64,000 bases of DNA from Candidatus Cohnella colombiensis (GCA_029203125.1 CP119317.1:3410001-3474000), one strand, 5' to 3'. Counted from the stretch's first letter, positions 23,207 through 32,036 are shown. Program-made: numbers and translations. Notes: a model not told the origin generated them from the sequence alone.

Positions 23207-23241
23207 ACTGTAATTGTATATGTTACAGTTACAGTTGTCAA
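23207..23241 (-). promoter_or_regulatory. Rrf2 promoter with overlapping dyad operator
   Basis: On the minus strand TTGACA (23236-23241), 17 bp and TACAAT (23213-23218). ACTGTAA (23207-23213) and TTACAGT (23223-23229) form an inverted repeat across the -10, and a second TTACAGT follows at 23229-23235. This fits an autoregulatory Rrf2 operator. Confidence 0.75.
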
Positions 23242-23262
23242 GCGACAATCGCCCGTACCCGC

Positions 23263-24090
23263 TTAGAAGTCGAAGTTGTCCGGGTCCGCTCCAAACCGTT
23301 GATTTTCATTAAGTGCATCGATCCGATTCATATCCTCCGGTTCCAGCTCGAAATCGAACAAATCGGCGTTCTCATTAATCCGTTCTGCACGAATAGATTT
23401 CGGAATCGTCACGATACCTAATTGCAAATGCCACCGCAATACGATTTGGGCAGCGGTTTTACCATACTTCGTCGCAAGCTCTGTAAGAAGAGGTATATCG
23501 ATTCTACCGCCCATCAACGGACGCCATGACTCAATTTGAATACCTTCCTTACGACAGAACGCTAGCAGCTTCTTCTGTGTCAACAGCGGATGCAGCTCCA
23601 CCTGATTAACCATAGGCTTAATGCGACACGACTCCATCAATGTCTCCAAGTGATGGATCTGGAAGTTACTTACACCAATCGCGCGAACTTTGCCTTGCTC
23701 ATACAGCTTCTCCATCGCACGGTACGTCTCTTTAAATTTATCTGCCACAGGCCAATGCACGAGATATAGATCTACATACTCCAGTTGCAGCAGCTCTTGA
23801 CTCTTCTCGAATGCTGCTAAAGTGGATTCGTAGCCTTGATCAGTATTCCAAACTTTCGTAGTCACAAACACTTCTTCGCGAGGCACGCTTGATTCACGTA
23901 TAGCTTGACCGACGCCATGCTCATTCGCATATAAAGAAGCTGTATCTATGCTCCGATATCCCGCTTCAAGCGCTGCACGCACGGCATTCACAGTCTCTTC
24001 GCCTTCCTGCGTACGCCATACACCCAGTCCAAGCCGCGGCATCTGCACACCATTCAACAATTCAACTTTAGAGTTTAAAGATAACACCAT
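23263..24090 (-). CDS. Aldo/keto reductase
   Basis: An NADPH-dependent reductase of carbonyl compounds with a TIM-barrel fold. It has 275 residues. The catalytic tetrad is visible as Asp and Tyr in SIDTASLYANEHG, Lys in VTTKVWN and His in YLVHWPV. The cofactor region is IPKSIRAERINEN near the C-terminus. It is closest in pattern to the Bacillus YvgN/YtbE (methylglyoxal reductase) group, although the exact substrate cannot be fixed. AGGAGG lies eight bases before the ATG. It is a single gene. Confidence 0.93.
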   Translation of the reverse strand: MVLSLNSKVELLNGVQMPRLGLGVWRTQEGEETVNAVRAALEAGYRSIDTASLYANEHGVGQAIRESSVPREEVFVTTKVWNTDQGYESTLAAFEKSQELLQLEYVDLYLVHWPVADKFKETYRAMEKLYEQGKVRAIGVSNFQIHHLETLMESCRIKPMVNQVELHPLLTQKKLLAFCRKEGIQIESWRPLMGGRIDIPLLTELATKYGKTAAQIVLRWHLQLGIVTIPKSIRAERINENADLFDFELEPEDMNRIDALNENQRFGADPDNFDF

Positions 24091-24218
24091 CAGTCAGTCC
24101 TCCTAGTATCAGTTGTACACTCTGCCTTTATTTTACCACTCACAATCTTCACGCGCACGTTGAACATCTTCACTGTGTCTGCCATACTAAAGATAATTTA
24201 ACGAGGTGAGGTGCAACA

Positions 24219-24860
24219 ATGAAGATTGATCTTTATTCTGATATGGTTTGTCCATGGTGCCGGATCGGAAAAAAAAATATGAGTGATGCTATTTCAGCCT
24301 GGGAAGCATCGACTGGCGAAACGATCGAAGTCAACTATCACGCATATATGCTGTCTCACGATTTGCCACCTGAGGGGCAACCATTCAATAGTGCGATGGA
24401 AAAGAAGATGGGCGGTCCCGAGAAATTGCGCCCGATGCTACAACGTGTTACTGAGGCTGGAGCAGCCGTCGGCGTAACCTTCAATTTCGATCAAGTAGAA
24501 CGAATGCCCCATACAGAGCTAGCACACCGGGTAACTGCACTCTTGAATACTGAAAGCCAGGAAATCTGGTTGGATGCTGTAATGAAGGCTTATTTTGAGG
24601 ATGGACGAGACATCGCCCAGTTAAGTGTACTGCTTGAAATCGCAGATGAACTCGGCATTGATGTCGAGGCATTAAGACAAGAGCTAGACGCAGGCAATGG
24701 AAAAGAAGCCGTTCAGGACGACTTCACAACTGCGCGAAATATCGGTATTAGCGGTGTTCCATTCTTTATTCTCGATGGCAAATATGCGCTATCTGGGGCT
24801 TATCCTGCCAATCAATTTCTTGAAGCTTTCCAGAAGATCAAGCAACAAACGCAATCCTAA
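24219..24860 (+). CDS. DsbA-family oxidoreductase, FrnE-like
   Basis: It has 213 residues with a thioredoxin fold interrupted by a helical domain. The redox motif Cys11-Pro-Trp-Cys14 sits in SDMVCPWCRIGK near the N-terminus, and the cis-Pro loop in GISGVPFFILDGKYALSGA. There is no signal peptide, so it is cytoplasmic, like FrnE and 2-hydroxychromene isomerase relatives, which act in stress and disulfide chemistry or polyketide biosynthesis. GAGGTG precedes the ATG. Its stop overlaps the convergent mgtC stop by four bases. Confidence 0.9.
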   Translation: MKIDLYSDMVCPWCRIGKKNMSDAISAWEASTGETIEVNYHAYMLSHDLPPEGQPFNSAMEKKMGGPEKLRPMLQRVTEAGAAVGVTFNFDQVERMPHTELAHRVTALLNTESQEIWLDAVMKAYFEDGRDIAQLSVLLEIADELGIDVEALRQELDAGNGKEAVQDDFTTARNIGISGVPFFILDGKYALSGAYPANQFLEAFQKIKQQTQS

Positions 24861-25564
24861 TCCTTCCACATAATCTCTACTTCCTTAATACCATCAATCG
24901 CCCAAAGCGCGCTAAAGAGATCCAGCGTTTCTTTGGGCTTTTTCGAATGAATGCGGAACTGTATTATGACTCGCTTGCCATCACCACTATCCTCCTGCTC
25001 CTTGAGCGAGATTTGTTCGACGGTAATATATTCGCGTTGCAGCAAGTCCGTAATCACTTGAACCCCATCAGGTTGATCTACCATCACCAGCTTCAGGTTC
25101 CCTTGTTTTTTGAAGTAGTTAAATTTATGCTCGATCTTATTAATGACGTACACGCTGAGGAGTACGATCGCAATCGTTATGACAGCTGGCCAATAGAATC
25201 CCGCGCCTACACTTAGGCCAATTCCCGCAACTAACCATAATGTCGCTGCTGTCGTTAGTCCTGAGATAACCCGATCTGAGCGCCGCAGAATCGCACCTGC
25301 ACCTAAGAAGCCGATACCGCTAACGACCTGCGCAGCGAGTCGCGCTGGGTCGAACCTTGCATTGGGATGATTCATTAATTCAGGGCCAAACCCATAAATC
25401 GAAATTAACATAATTAACGCAGAACCTAGGGAGACCAGCAGATGGGTTTTGAAGCCAGCTTGCTTATTTTTCATTTCACGTTCCCAACCAATAATACCGC
25501 CCAGTATTGCAGCAAGAACAAGTCTGAAGATTACTGTCTCGATACTCACTTCAATATCAAACAT
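24857..25564 (-). CDS. MgtC/SapB-family membrane protein
   Basis: It has 235 residues. The N-terminal hydrophobic domain (about 8-140, four to five helices) bears the MgtC signature GGIIGWEREMKNKQAGFKTH and GFLGAGAIL. A cytoplasmic C-terminal ACT-like domain (about 150-233) follows. In other bacteria members are involved in Mg2+ limitation and ATP-synthase modulation or are of unknown role. GGAGTGGTG precedes the ATG. No magnesium riboswitch was recognised in the 115 bp upstream. Confidence 0.9.
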   Translation of the reverse strand: MFDIEVSIETVIFRLVLAAILGGIIGWEREMKNKQAGFKTHLLVSLGSALIMLISIYGFGPELMNHPNARFDPARLAAQVVSGIGFLGAGAILRRSDRVISGLTTAATLWLVAGIGLSVGAGFYWPAVITIAIVLLSVYVINKIEHKFNYFKKQGNLKLVMVDQPDGVQVITDLLQREYITVEQISLKEQEDSGDGKRVIIQFRIHSKKPKETLDLFSALWAIDGIKEVEIMWKD

Positions 25565-25762
25565 GATTGTATCACCACTCCAATAGCTCCATGATGTGTA
25601 AAACCCATCAACATCTTAACATACACGCTTAGCTACTTCACATCATACGAAAAACGCCTCCATACCTATGTTATGTAAAAGATCGATTAGCATTCATATG
25701 ATCAAATATGTTAAAGTAGAGTGTACTTGAAGTTCTTAAGATTGAAAGGGTGATGATCGCCC

Positions 25763-25819
25763 ATGTATAAGAAAGACCACCAATCACTCATAATAACGTT
25801 CACAGGCTTTCAACCCTAA
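25763..25819 (+). CDS. Candidate 18-residue leader peptide
   Basis: ATG with GGGTGATG upstream encodes MYKKDHQSLIITFTGFQP, stopping inside the left arm of the terminator hairpin that follows. The stop codon position relative to the hairpin is like that of attenuation leaders. There is no obvious run of one regulatory amino acid. It precedes the cation efflux gene by 60 bp. It may be a chance ORF. Confidence 0.35.
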   Translation: MYKKDHQSLIITFTGFQP

Positions 25820-25837
25820 GGTTGTGAGCCTTTTTTA
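25805..25837 (+). terminator. Intrinsic terminator upstream of the cation transporter
   Basis: GGCT-CAACC pairs with GGTTG-AGCC around CTAA, followed by T6-A-T6. It lies 40 bp before the transporter gene on the same strand, so it is either an attenuator or the end of a short RNA. Confidence 0.75.
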
Positions 25838-25878
25838 TTTTTTGCATTGGGCAAACTTTATTTGAAGGGGTAATCATT

Positions 25879-26772
25879 GTGGCACACGGGCATCATTCTG
25901 GTCTTATTGCAATTTGGATCAGCTTAATCAGTAACGTACTCTTAACAGTATTGAAAATCGTCGCAGGGTTATTACTTGCAAGTCCCGTCCTCCTCGCGGA
26001 CGGAGTGCACAATGCGGGAGATATTATCGCTACAGTTGCCGCTCTCTCCTCTTCGATGGTATCTAAGAAGCCTGCTGATGAAGATCATCCATACGGACAC
26101 GGTAAGGCAGAAGTCGTCGCCTCTGGATTCGTTGCGATTATTCTTGTGATTGCAGCACTTTGGATTGGATATCAATCGATCGGCGCATTGTTTGAGCCAC
26201 CGCATGAGCCAAGCTGGCTCGCACTCGGAGCAGCAGCACTCTCGCTCGTATGGAAGCAATGGTTATACGTATATACAATGCGTGTTGGTAAGGCAGCCAA
26301 AAGTAAGAGTGTCATCGCCACTGCCTATGATCATCTTGCTGATGTTTATGCTTCCTTAGCGGCGGCAGTCGGGATTGGATTGGGCTTGCTAGGCGAGCAC
26401 ATGAACTGGGCATGGGCTGCATACGGAGATCCGATTGCCGGGATTATTGTATCGTTGCTCGTTCTGAAGCTCGCATATGAAATCGGTCGTGATGCGGTAG
26501 ATATTCTAATGGAACGAGCTCTCTCTCCAGAGAAACTTGCAGAATATGAGCACCTCATTAATGGGGTATATGAGATTAAGCGCTTAGATCGTGTAAGAGC
26601 ACGTGAGCATGGACATTACGTCATCGTTGATGTTCGCGTCGGTATACCAGGTGACTATACGATCCAGCAGGGGCACGATATTAGCAGACAAATCAAAGAG
26701 CGAATAAAAGCAGCAGATGAGGATGTGATCGAGGTGCTCGTGCACCTTAATCCTTGGTATCCGGGCGAGTAA
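25879..26772 (+). CDS. Cation diffusion facilitator family efflux transporter
   Basis: It has 297 residues with six membrane helices (about 8-200) and a cytoplasmic C-terminal domain (about 205-295). Metal-site residues appear in LLADGVHNAGDIIATV (helix 2, H/D) and AYDHLADVYASLAAA (helix 5, H-x3-D), the ZnT/MntE/YdfM-type arrangement. The N-terminus is His-rich (AHGHHSG). The start is GTG with AAGGGG eight bases before it. It exports Zn2+, Mn2+, Fe2+ or Co2+; the metal is not decidable here. A terminator-containing leader lies upstream. Confidence 0.92.
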   Translation: MAHGHHSGLIAIWISLISNVLLTVLKIVAGLLLASPVLLADGVHNAGDIIATVAALSSSMVSKKPADEDHPYGHGKAEVVASGFVAIILVIAALWIGYQSIGALFEPPHEPSWLALGAAALSLVWKQWLYVYTMRVGKAAKSKSVIATAYDHLADVYASLAAAVGIGLGLLGEHMNWAWAAYGDPIAGIIVSLLVLKLAYEIGRDAVDILMERALSPEKLAEYEHLINGVYEIKRLDRVRAREHGHYVIVDVRVGIPGDYTIQQGHDISRQIKERIKAADEDVIEVLVHLNPWYPGE

Positions 26773-26853
26773 GTCACTGTGTGCGATGGAGTGGGTTTGG
26801 AGCGCTGTCAATTGACAGGGAGCATTAGCAGATGAGCAGGACCCTCTTAACTC

Positions 26854-26890
26854 AAAAAAAGCGGTTTAGATGCAACTGCACCTAAACCGC
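26854..26890 (-). terminator. Terminator of the secreted copper-amine-oxidase-domain gene
   Basis: On the minus strand GCGGTTTAG and CTAAACCGC form a nine-bp stem with a 12-base loop and T7 afterwards. Confidence 0.9.
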
Positions 26891-26897
26891 CATCAAC

Positions 26898-27779
26898 TTA
26901 GCTTATATATGCATCTGTTAAGATGAAGTTGCTGCTATCGTATTCTTCTGCGCTGAAAGTGAAGTAGACATAGACGGAGCTGAAAGCATTCCATTCACTC
27001 GGATAGAACTTATAGCTGAAATCTTGACTATAAACCGACTTATCTGAGATAGAATTCGTTTCTACTTCAGATAACTTAACTGATAGCAATGCGTCGCCAT
27101 ATTTCTTTATAGTGTCAGCATCATTGGCTGCAACATTACCTGCTATCTTTCCTGCATATCTCTTCAAAATAGAATCAATACCCGGTCTATACGGACCAGA
27201 AGTCGTAACCTTAGGTGCTACATTTGCATTAATGTAGGCACTCATCTTCGTAGTCTTGCCAGACTTCAAATCTTCACCGTACGCTTTAATCATCACAACA
27301 GCTTGAGCTCTCATCTTCTCTTCCATCTGAGACTTCGTACCTGACAACTTAATTACGCCAGTCGATGTCGATGAGGAAGAAGAGTTCGAGGAAGATGAAT
27401 TAGACGATGACGAACTCGACGACGAGGAATCTGACGAAGAGTAATCCTCTGCATCTTTAAATGGTACACCTTCATTCGAAGATGACGAAGTTGTAATTGA
27501 AACGACTTGGTTTTTGCCATCCCATGCTACTTTTGCATCTAGCGCTTTAGCAGTCGCCTTCAGAGGCAAGTATGTCGTGCCATCAATAACGACAGCAGAT
27601 AACTTATTGCCATCAGCATCTACCGGTTTCCACGACTGCCCATTTACCTTAAACGTAATATTGTGATTCAAGAAAGCTTGAATCTTCTCAACACCATTCG
27701 AAGCAACAACCCCGATCGAACCAAAAATAAGACTGCACGCTATCAATGCACTTACAAATACCGACTTTTTAATAACCAC
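26898..27779 (-). CDS. Secreted protein with copper amine oxidase N-terminal-like domain
   Basis: It has about 293 residues if started at the GTG at 27779, which has GGAGG seven bases upstream; the frame is open 17 codons further without a good site. A signal peptide (KKSVFVSALIACSLIFGSIG) leads to a stalk-type domain (about 28-105) with the pattern NGQSWKPVDADGNKLSA, VIDGTTYLPLKATAKAL and VAWDGKNQVVSI, very common in Paenibacillus surface proteins. A poly-Ser linker (about 120-150) joins a C-terminal domain of unknown fold (about 160-293). It probably acts at the cell wall. Confidence 0.85.
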   Translation of the reverse strand: MVIKKSVFVSALIACSLIFGSIGVVASNGVEKIQAFLNHNITFKVNGQSWKPVDADGNKLSAVVIDGTTYLPLKATAKALDAKVAWDGKNQVVSITTSSSSNEGVPFKDAEDYSSSDSSSSSSSSSNSSSSNSSSSSTSTGVIKLSGTKSQMEEKMRAQAVVMIKAYGEDLKSGKTTKMSAYINANVAPKVTTSGPYRPGIDSILKRYAGKIAGNVAANDADTIKKYGDALLSVKLSEVETNSISDKSVYSQDFSYKFYPSEWNAFSSVYVYFTFSAEEYDSSNFILTDAYIS

Positions 27780-27905
27780 AATAATTCCTCCATATATGTT
27801 TTTTGTATCCCTTTTCTTACATTTCGACATTTTACATTGTTTTCCTTTATATCGCTACATCCAAACACATTCTTTAGATATACTTTAGGTTAACTAAAAA
27901 CACAA

Positions 27906-27943
27906 AAATGCCACCCATGATCGACCTTTCATGAGTGGCATTT
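27906..27943 (-). terminator. Quinol oxidase operon terminator
   Basis: On the minus strand AAATGCCAC-CATGA and TCATG-GTGGCATTT form a stem of about 14 bp followed by TTTTTG, just past the subunit IV stop. Confidence 0.85.
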
Positions 27944-27956
27944 CAATTATCTACAC

Positions 27957-28310
27957 TTATTGTACAACTTTATTAAAGGTCATTATCCAGATCGAGCCTG
28001 CGACAACCGTGAGCACGATTACGAGTCCGAGGATAAGCACCATGAAGTTGTACCGTGGCTTCTTTTCCTCCCGCAGATGCATAAAGTACACAAGCTGCAC
28101 CACGAATTGTAGGATCGCCGCGACCATCAAAACAACCTTCGCCGACACACCCTCTAACAAATCATTCATTACAATAACAATCGGAATGATTGTCAGTACG
28201 AGTGACATCACAAACCCGATCACATAAGACTTCATTGAACCATGCGACTCACCATGAACATCATGCCCATCATGTGTACCCTGCGTATTTACTGCCTTTT
28301 GCTGAGCCAT
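27957..28310 (-). CDS. qoxD: Quinol oxidase subunit IV
   Basis: This is a small membrane subunit that stabilises the heme-copper oxidase. It has 117 residues: a hydrophilic His-rich N-terminus (THDGHDVHGESHGS), then three membrane helices (about 27-47, 56-77, 89-110) with the family pattern LQFVVQLVYFMHL. It is the last gene of qoxABCD, one base after subunit III, with the operon terminator immediately after it. Confidence 0.92.
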   Translation of the reverse strand: MAQQKAVNTQGTHDGHDVHGESHGSMKSYVIGFVMSLVLTIIPIVIVMNDLLEGVSAKVVLMVAAILQFVVQLVYFMHLREEKKPRYNFMVLILGLVIVLTVVAGSIWIMTFNKVVQ

Positions 28311-28311
28311 C

Positions 28312-28938
28312 TTACATCACCTCCAGCAAATACACAATCGTAAATACGAAGATCCATACGACATCGAGGAAGTGCCAATATAAGCTAGTGATCGTCACTT
28401 TACGCCGCGTTACTGAATTGATGCCATGCTTCCGAAGTTGAAGCATAATTGCAATCATCCATACGAGACCAATGGTAACGTGCAGCCCATGTGCCCCGAC
28501 AAGAGTGAAGAATGCCGACCAATGCGCACTTGTCGAAATCGACGCACCCTCATGAACGAGATGTACGAACTCCGTAATTTCTAGAGTAATAAACGATGCG
28601 CCGAGTAGAACGGTTACCGCCAGCCAGCCGATTAATCCTTTAACATTGCCACGATGCATCGACAATACGGCTAAACCGCTTGTGAAGCTGCTCGTTAACA
28701 AGATGAACGTTTCAGCAATAACACCTGGCATTTCGAACAGCTCTGCCGCAGTTGGACCGCCTGCGAAGCTACCGCTTAATACCGCATAGGTTGCAAATAA
28801 CGATCCAAACATAATACAGTCCGTAATGAGAAACAGCCAGAAACCCATCACTCGCATGGATTCCAAATCATGATGCTCCCCATGACCATGATGCGCCTCT
28901 ACCGCAGAAGCGGACGAATGTTTTCGTGCGCTAGCCAT
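28312..28938 (-). CDS. qoxC: Quinol oxidase subunit III
   Basis: It has 208 residues with five membrane helices, the short form found in bacterial quinol oxidases. Diagnostic stretches are MGFWLFLITDCIMFGSLFATY, FILLTSSFTSGLAVLSMHRGN and FTLVGAHGLHVTIGLVWM. It has a His-containing soluble N-terminus (VEAHHGHGEHHDLESMR). Its ATG shares one base with the stop of subunit I. Subunit III has no redox centre and supports proton uptake and stability. Confidence 0.95.
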   Translation of the reverse strand: MASARKHSSASAVEAHHGHGEHHDLESMRVMGFWLFLITDCIMFGSLFATYAVLSGSFAGGPTAAELFEMPGVIAETFILLTSSFTSGLAVLSMHRGNVKGLIGWLAVTVLLGASFITLEITEFVHLVHEGASISTSAHWSAFFTLVGAHGLHVTIGLVWMIAIMLQLRKHGINSVTRRKVTITSLYWHFLDVVWIFVFTIVYLLEVM

Positions 28939-30908
28939 TAAATCGACCCCCTTGCAGCAGCTTCCGTACGTTTAATTTCTTCAACCGGAATATAGTAGTC
29001 TGTCTTATAATTGAACGAATGCGCAAGCATACATGCGATAATTCCGATGACTCCCGGAATCGACATCCAAAGCCAGTCGAAGACGAAGCCAAAGCCAACA
29101 ACAAACCAGCAGAACGATTTAATGAACGGTATGCCTGAATTTTTCGGCATATGAATCGGCTCCAGCTCTGGCTGCGGATCAGGCACAAGCCCTCGCTCGC
29201 GTCGCTGCTTCTCTTCCCAGAACGAATCTCTTTCGTTCACATGCGGTATAACGGCAAAGTTGTATGCAGGTGCTGGCGAAGGAATCGTCCATTCCAACGT
29301 ACGACCATCCCATGGATCGCCTGTCGTATCGCGCTCCATATGCTTGATGCTGTGCAAAATTTGCCACACTTGGAACAAGAACCCGATACCCATCAGGAAG
29401 CCCCCGATTGTCGAGACGAGGTTAAGCTCCCACCAACCGCTATCCCAGCTATACGTATTGACACGACGAGTCATCCCCATCAGTCCGAGTACATACTGTG
29501 GCATGAAGCAGACGTAGAACCCAATGCCCCACATCCAAAATGCCCATTTCCCGAGCCTCTCGTTCAGCTTAAACCCGAACACCTTTGGCCACCAATAGCT
29601 AAGTGCTGCGAAGTAACCGAATGCAACCCCACCGATCAACACCTGATGGAAGTGAGCGATCAAGAAGTAGCTGTTATGGAATTGGAAATCCGCGGGTGCA
29701 ACAGACAGCATTACCCCGGTCATCCCACCAACAACAAAGCATGGAATGAAGCCAATGGTCCAGAGCATTGGTGTTTTGATCGTTATTTTACCCCGGAACA
29801 TTGTAAACAACCAGTTAAATACTTTAACCCCAGTAGGTATCGCTATGATCATAGTTGAGATAGCGAAAAACACGTTGACGTTCGCACCCGATCCCATCGT
29901 GAAGAAGTGATGCGCCCAAGTAAAGAACGAAGTAACACTAATCGCCATAAGTGCAAACACCATCGATTTATATCCAAACAATCGCTTCTTCGAGAATGTC
30001 GCCACAATTTCAGAGAATATCCCGAATGCAGGAAGGATTACGATATATACCTCTGGGTGTCCCCACATCCAGATCAAGTTAATGTACATCATTGGATTAC
30101 CGCCGCCATCGAGCGTAAAGAAGTGTGCGCCGAGATAACGGTCAATGAACAACAGCGCCAAAGTAATCGTCAAAATAGGAAATGCGAGAATGATCGTAAG
30201 TGAGCTGGATAGCACCGACCAAGAGAACATCGGCATCTTCATCAGCTTCATGCCTGGCGCACGCATTTTCAATATCGTTACAATAAAGTTAATTCCGGTC
30301 ATCAAGCTCCCAATTCCGGAAATTTGAATCCCCCAAATATAGAAGTCCTGACCGACTCCTGGACTGAATTGAATGCCTGATAACGGCGGATAGGCTAGCC
30401 AGCCTGTGTCTGGCGATCCCCCAATTACGAATGATACGTTGAACAACATTGCTCCCCAGAAAAACAACCAAAAGCTCAAGGAGTTCAAGAACGGAAATGC
30501 AACGTCACGTGCTCCGATTTGAAGCGGTACGACTAGGTTGAACAATCCGAACATCAGTGGCATCGCCATGAACAAGATCATGATGACACCATGGGTCGTA
30601 AATATTCCGTTGTAATGCTCCGGCGACAAAAATTCGAGCTCCGGCATCGCCAGCTGTGTGCGCATCAGCAATGCATCGACGCCACCACGGAACAGCATGA
30701 GCAGCGATGCGATTACGTACATGATCCCAATACGTTTATGGTCGACGGTTGTAAGCCATTCGCGCCAGAGCCATGTCCATTTTTTGAAATAGGTCATAAC
30801 AAACACAATTGCAACGATTGAAAGCCCAATGGCGACATCTGCACCGTAGATGAGTGGATCTCCCGTTACAAAAAATTCGGAAGCAAACTCTTTAATATTG
30901 TCCCACAT
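28938..30908 (-). CDS. qoxB: Heme-copper quinol oxidase subunit I
   Basis: The catalytic subunit, reducing O2 to water and pumping protons. About 656 residues and around 14-15 membrane helices, as in CyoB/QoxB. Heme and CuB ligands are visible: THGVIMILFMAMP (heme His), WGHPEVYIVILP (CuB His and the cross-linked Tyr), WAHHFFTMG (two CuB His) and IAHFHQVLIGG (heme His pair). An N-terminal extra helix precedes TTVDHKRIGIMY. The ATG at 30908 lies just after the subunit II stop; a GTG at 30917 is an alternative. Confidence 0.95.
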   Translation of the reverse strand: MWDNIKEFASEFFVTGDPLIYGADVAIGLSIVAIVFVMTYFKKWTWLWREWLTTVDHKRIGIMYVIASLLMLFRGGVDALLMRTQLAMPELEFLSPEHYNGIFTTHGVIMILFMAMPLMFGLFNLVVPLQIGARDVAFPFLNSLSFWLFFWGAMLFNVSFVIGGSPDTGWLAYPPLSGIQFSPGVGQDFYIWGIQISGIGSLMTGINFIVTILKMRAPGMKLMKMPMFSWSVLSSSLTIILAFPILTITLALLFIDRYLGAHFFTLDGGGNPMMYINLIWMWGHPEVYIVILPAFGIFSEIVATFSKKRLFGYKSMVFALMAISVTSFFTWAHHFFTMGSGANVNVFFAISTMIIAIPTGVKVFNWLFTMFRGKITIKTPMLWTIGFIPCFVVGGMTGVMLSVAPADFQFHNSYFLIAHFHQVLIGGVAFGYFAALSYWWPKVFGFKLNERLGKWAFWMWGIGFYVCFMPQYVLGLMGMTRRVNTYSWDSGWWELNLVSTIGGFLMGIGFLFQVWQILHSIKHMERDTTGDPWDGRTLEWTIPSPAPAYNFAVIPHVNERDSFWEEKQRRERGLVPDPQPELEPIHMPKNSGIPFIKSFCWFVVGFGFVFDWLWMSIPGVIGIIACMLAHSFNYKTDYYIPVEEIKRTEAAARGSI

Positions 30909-30913
30909 GAATG

Positions 30914-31822
30914 TCACCCTCTCTCCTGTTCGTCGTGTGTTTGCTCATCATGCTCAACTGAGCCGTGATTATGTTTAGAACCATATTTCGCTACCGTGCG
31001 CTCAAACAAATTTTCAGGAAGACCCGAGTAGGTTACTTTCTCAGATACACCTGGCTCAGCTAACGCTTGATAGCCTTCATCTGTTAATTCAGGTGATGTT
31101 GCTTTAATCTGCTCGACCCATTGATCGAACTCCTCCTGAGAAGTTGCGTTCGCAACAAACTGCATCTTCGCAAAATCTTTCCCACTGAAGTTAGCGCCGC
31201 TTCCTAAGTATTCACCCGGCTCATCTGCAATCAGATGAAGCGTCATTGCCATCCCCGACATCGTATAGATTTGACCGCCTAGCTGCGGGATCCAGAAGCT
31301 GTTCATCGGCGCATCCGAAGTTAATTCGAACCGAATCGGTACATCCTCAGGAAATTGTACATAGTTGACTGTAGCAATATCTTGATCTGGATATTGGAAC
31401 AGCCATTTCCAGTCTAACGATGTCACTTGAATGACAATGGGGTCAGCCTCATGCTCAAGTGGCTTGGACGGTTCTAGCTTATAGGTATATTGCACCGTAA
31501 CAATCCCAATTAGAATAATGATAATGACAGGAATCGTCCACCAGACGACCTCAAGCTTCGTATTATGTTCCCATTCCGGCTTATATTTTGCTTTACTATC
31601 TGGACGATTGCGGTATCTCCATACTATAAAGAACGTTAAAATCAGTACAGGTAGAATGATCAATAAACAAAGACCTGTCGTGATATAGATCAAGTCCATT
31701 TGATGCTTAGCGATCTCACCCTTCGGATTCAGTACGATGATGTCATTACTGCAACCAGACAGCAGCAATGTCATTACACCGAGCGACAACAGCGTTGTCA
31801 GACGTCTAAACCCTCTCTTCAT
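30914..31822 (-). CDS. qoxA: Quinol oxidase subunit II (lipoprotein, no CuA)
   Basis: About 302 residues. The start at 31822 (MKRGFRR) is chosen because GGAGAG lies six bases upstream. A signal peptide ends in a lipobox (LLLSGC), two membrane helices follow (about 40-62 and 85-105), then a cupredoxin domain. The CuA ligand motif of cytochrome c oxidases (C-x3-C with His and Met) is absent: the region reads PMNSFWIPQLGGQIYTMSG, as in CyoA/QoxA, so the electron donor is (mena)quinol. The C-terminus is His/Asp/Glu-rich. First gene of the operon. Confidence 0.93.
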   Translation of the reverse strand: MKRGFRRLTTLLSLGVMTLLLSGCSNDIIVLNPKGEIAKHQMDLIYITTGLCLLIILPVLILTFFIVWRYRNRPDSKAKYKPEWEHNTKLEVVWWTIPVIIIILIGIVTVQYTYKLEPSKPLEHEADPIVIQVTSLDWKWLFQYPDQDIATVNYVQFPEDVPIRFELTSDAPMNSFWIPQLGGQIYTMSGMAMTLHLIADEPGEYLGSGANFSGKDFAKMQFVANATSQEEFDQWVEQIKATSPELTDEGYQALAEPGVSEKVTYSGLPENLFERTVAKYGSKHNHGSVEHDEQTHDEQERG

Positions 31823-31973
31823 TCTCATCTCTCCATTCACATATTGCCACGATGTTAGCATGCATAACTCAACATATCAGATAAAGCAGCGAAATTCCTC
31901 ACAGTTAACAATTGCGTCAAACATCCGCCTCAATTCCGCAATAATTTGTTCACGGATTCGACTTATAAGGCAC

Positions 31974-32021
31974 AAAAAAGAGCCTCTCCTCAGAAGATTA
32001 CTTCTGATGTGAGAGGCTCTT
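31974..32021 (-). terminator. Terminator of the 79-aa membrane protein gene
   Basis: AAGAGCCTCTC pairs with GAGAGGCTCTT around a second inner stem (CAGAAG/CTTCTG); on the minus strand it is followed by six T. Confidence 0.9.
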
Positions 32022-32036
32022 ATAGGTAACTTGACG

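Larger units (their letters stand above)
25565..25878. other. Gene-poor stretch holding a leader for the cation transporter
   Basis: From 25565 to about 25735 I see no gene, only AT-rich sequence that must hold the mgtC promoter on the minus strand. From 25741 it holds a candidate leader peptide and an intrinsic terminator, listed separately. Confidence 0.6.

Noticed and set aside
23194..23241. N-terminal extension of the Rrf2 regulator from the TTG at 23241
   Set aside because: The TTG and following bases are the -35, spacer and -10 of its promoter, and the translated stretch (repeating Thr-Val) is unlike the family.
25565..25760. Magnesium riboswitch for mgtC or NiCo riboswitch for the CDF gene
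   Set aside because: No M-box or NiCo core sequence could be recognised on either strand.
29151..29858. 235-codon frame antisense to the quinol oxidase subunit I gene
   Set aside because: It is a shadow of qoxB; the composition (Pro, His, Arg rich) reflects the complementary codons.
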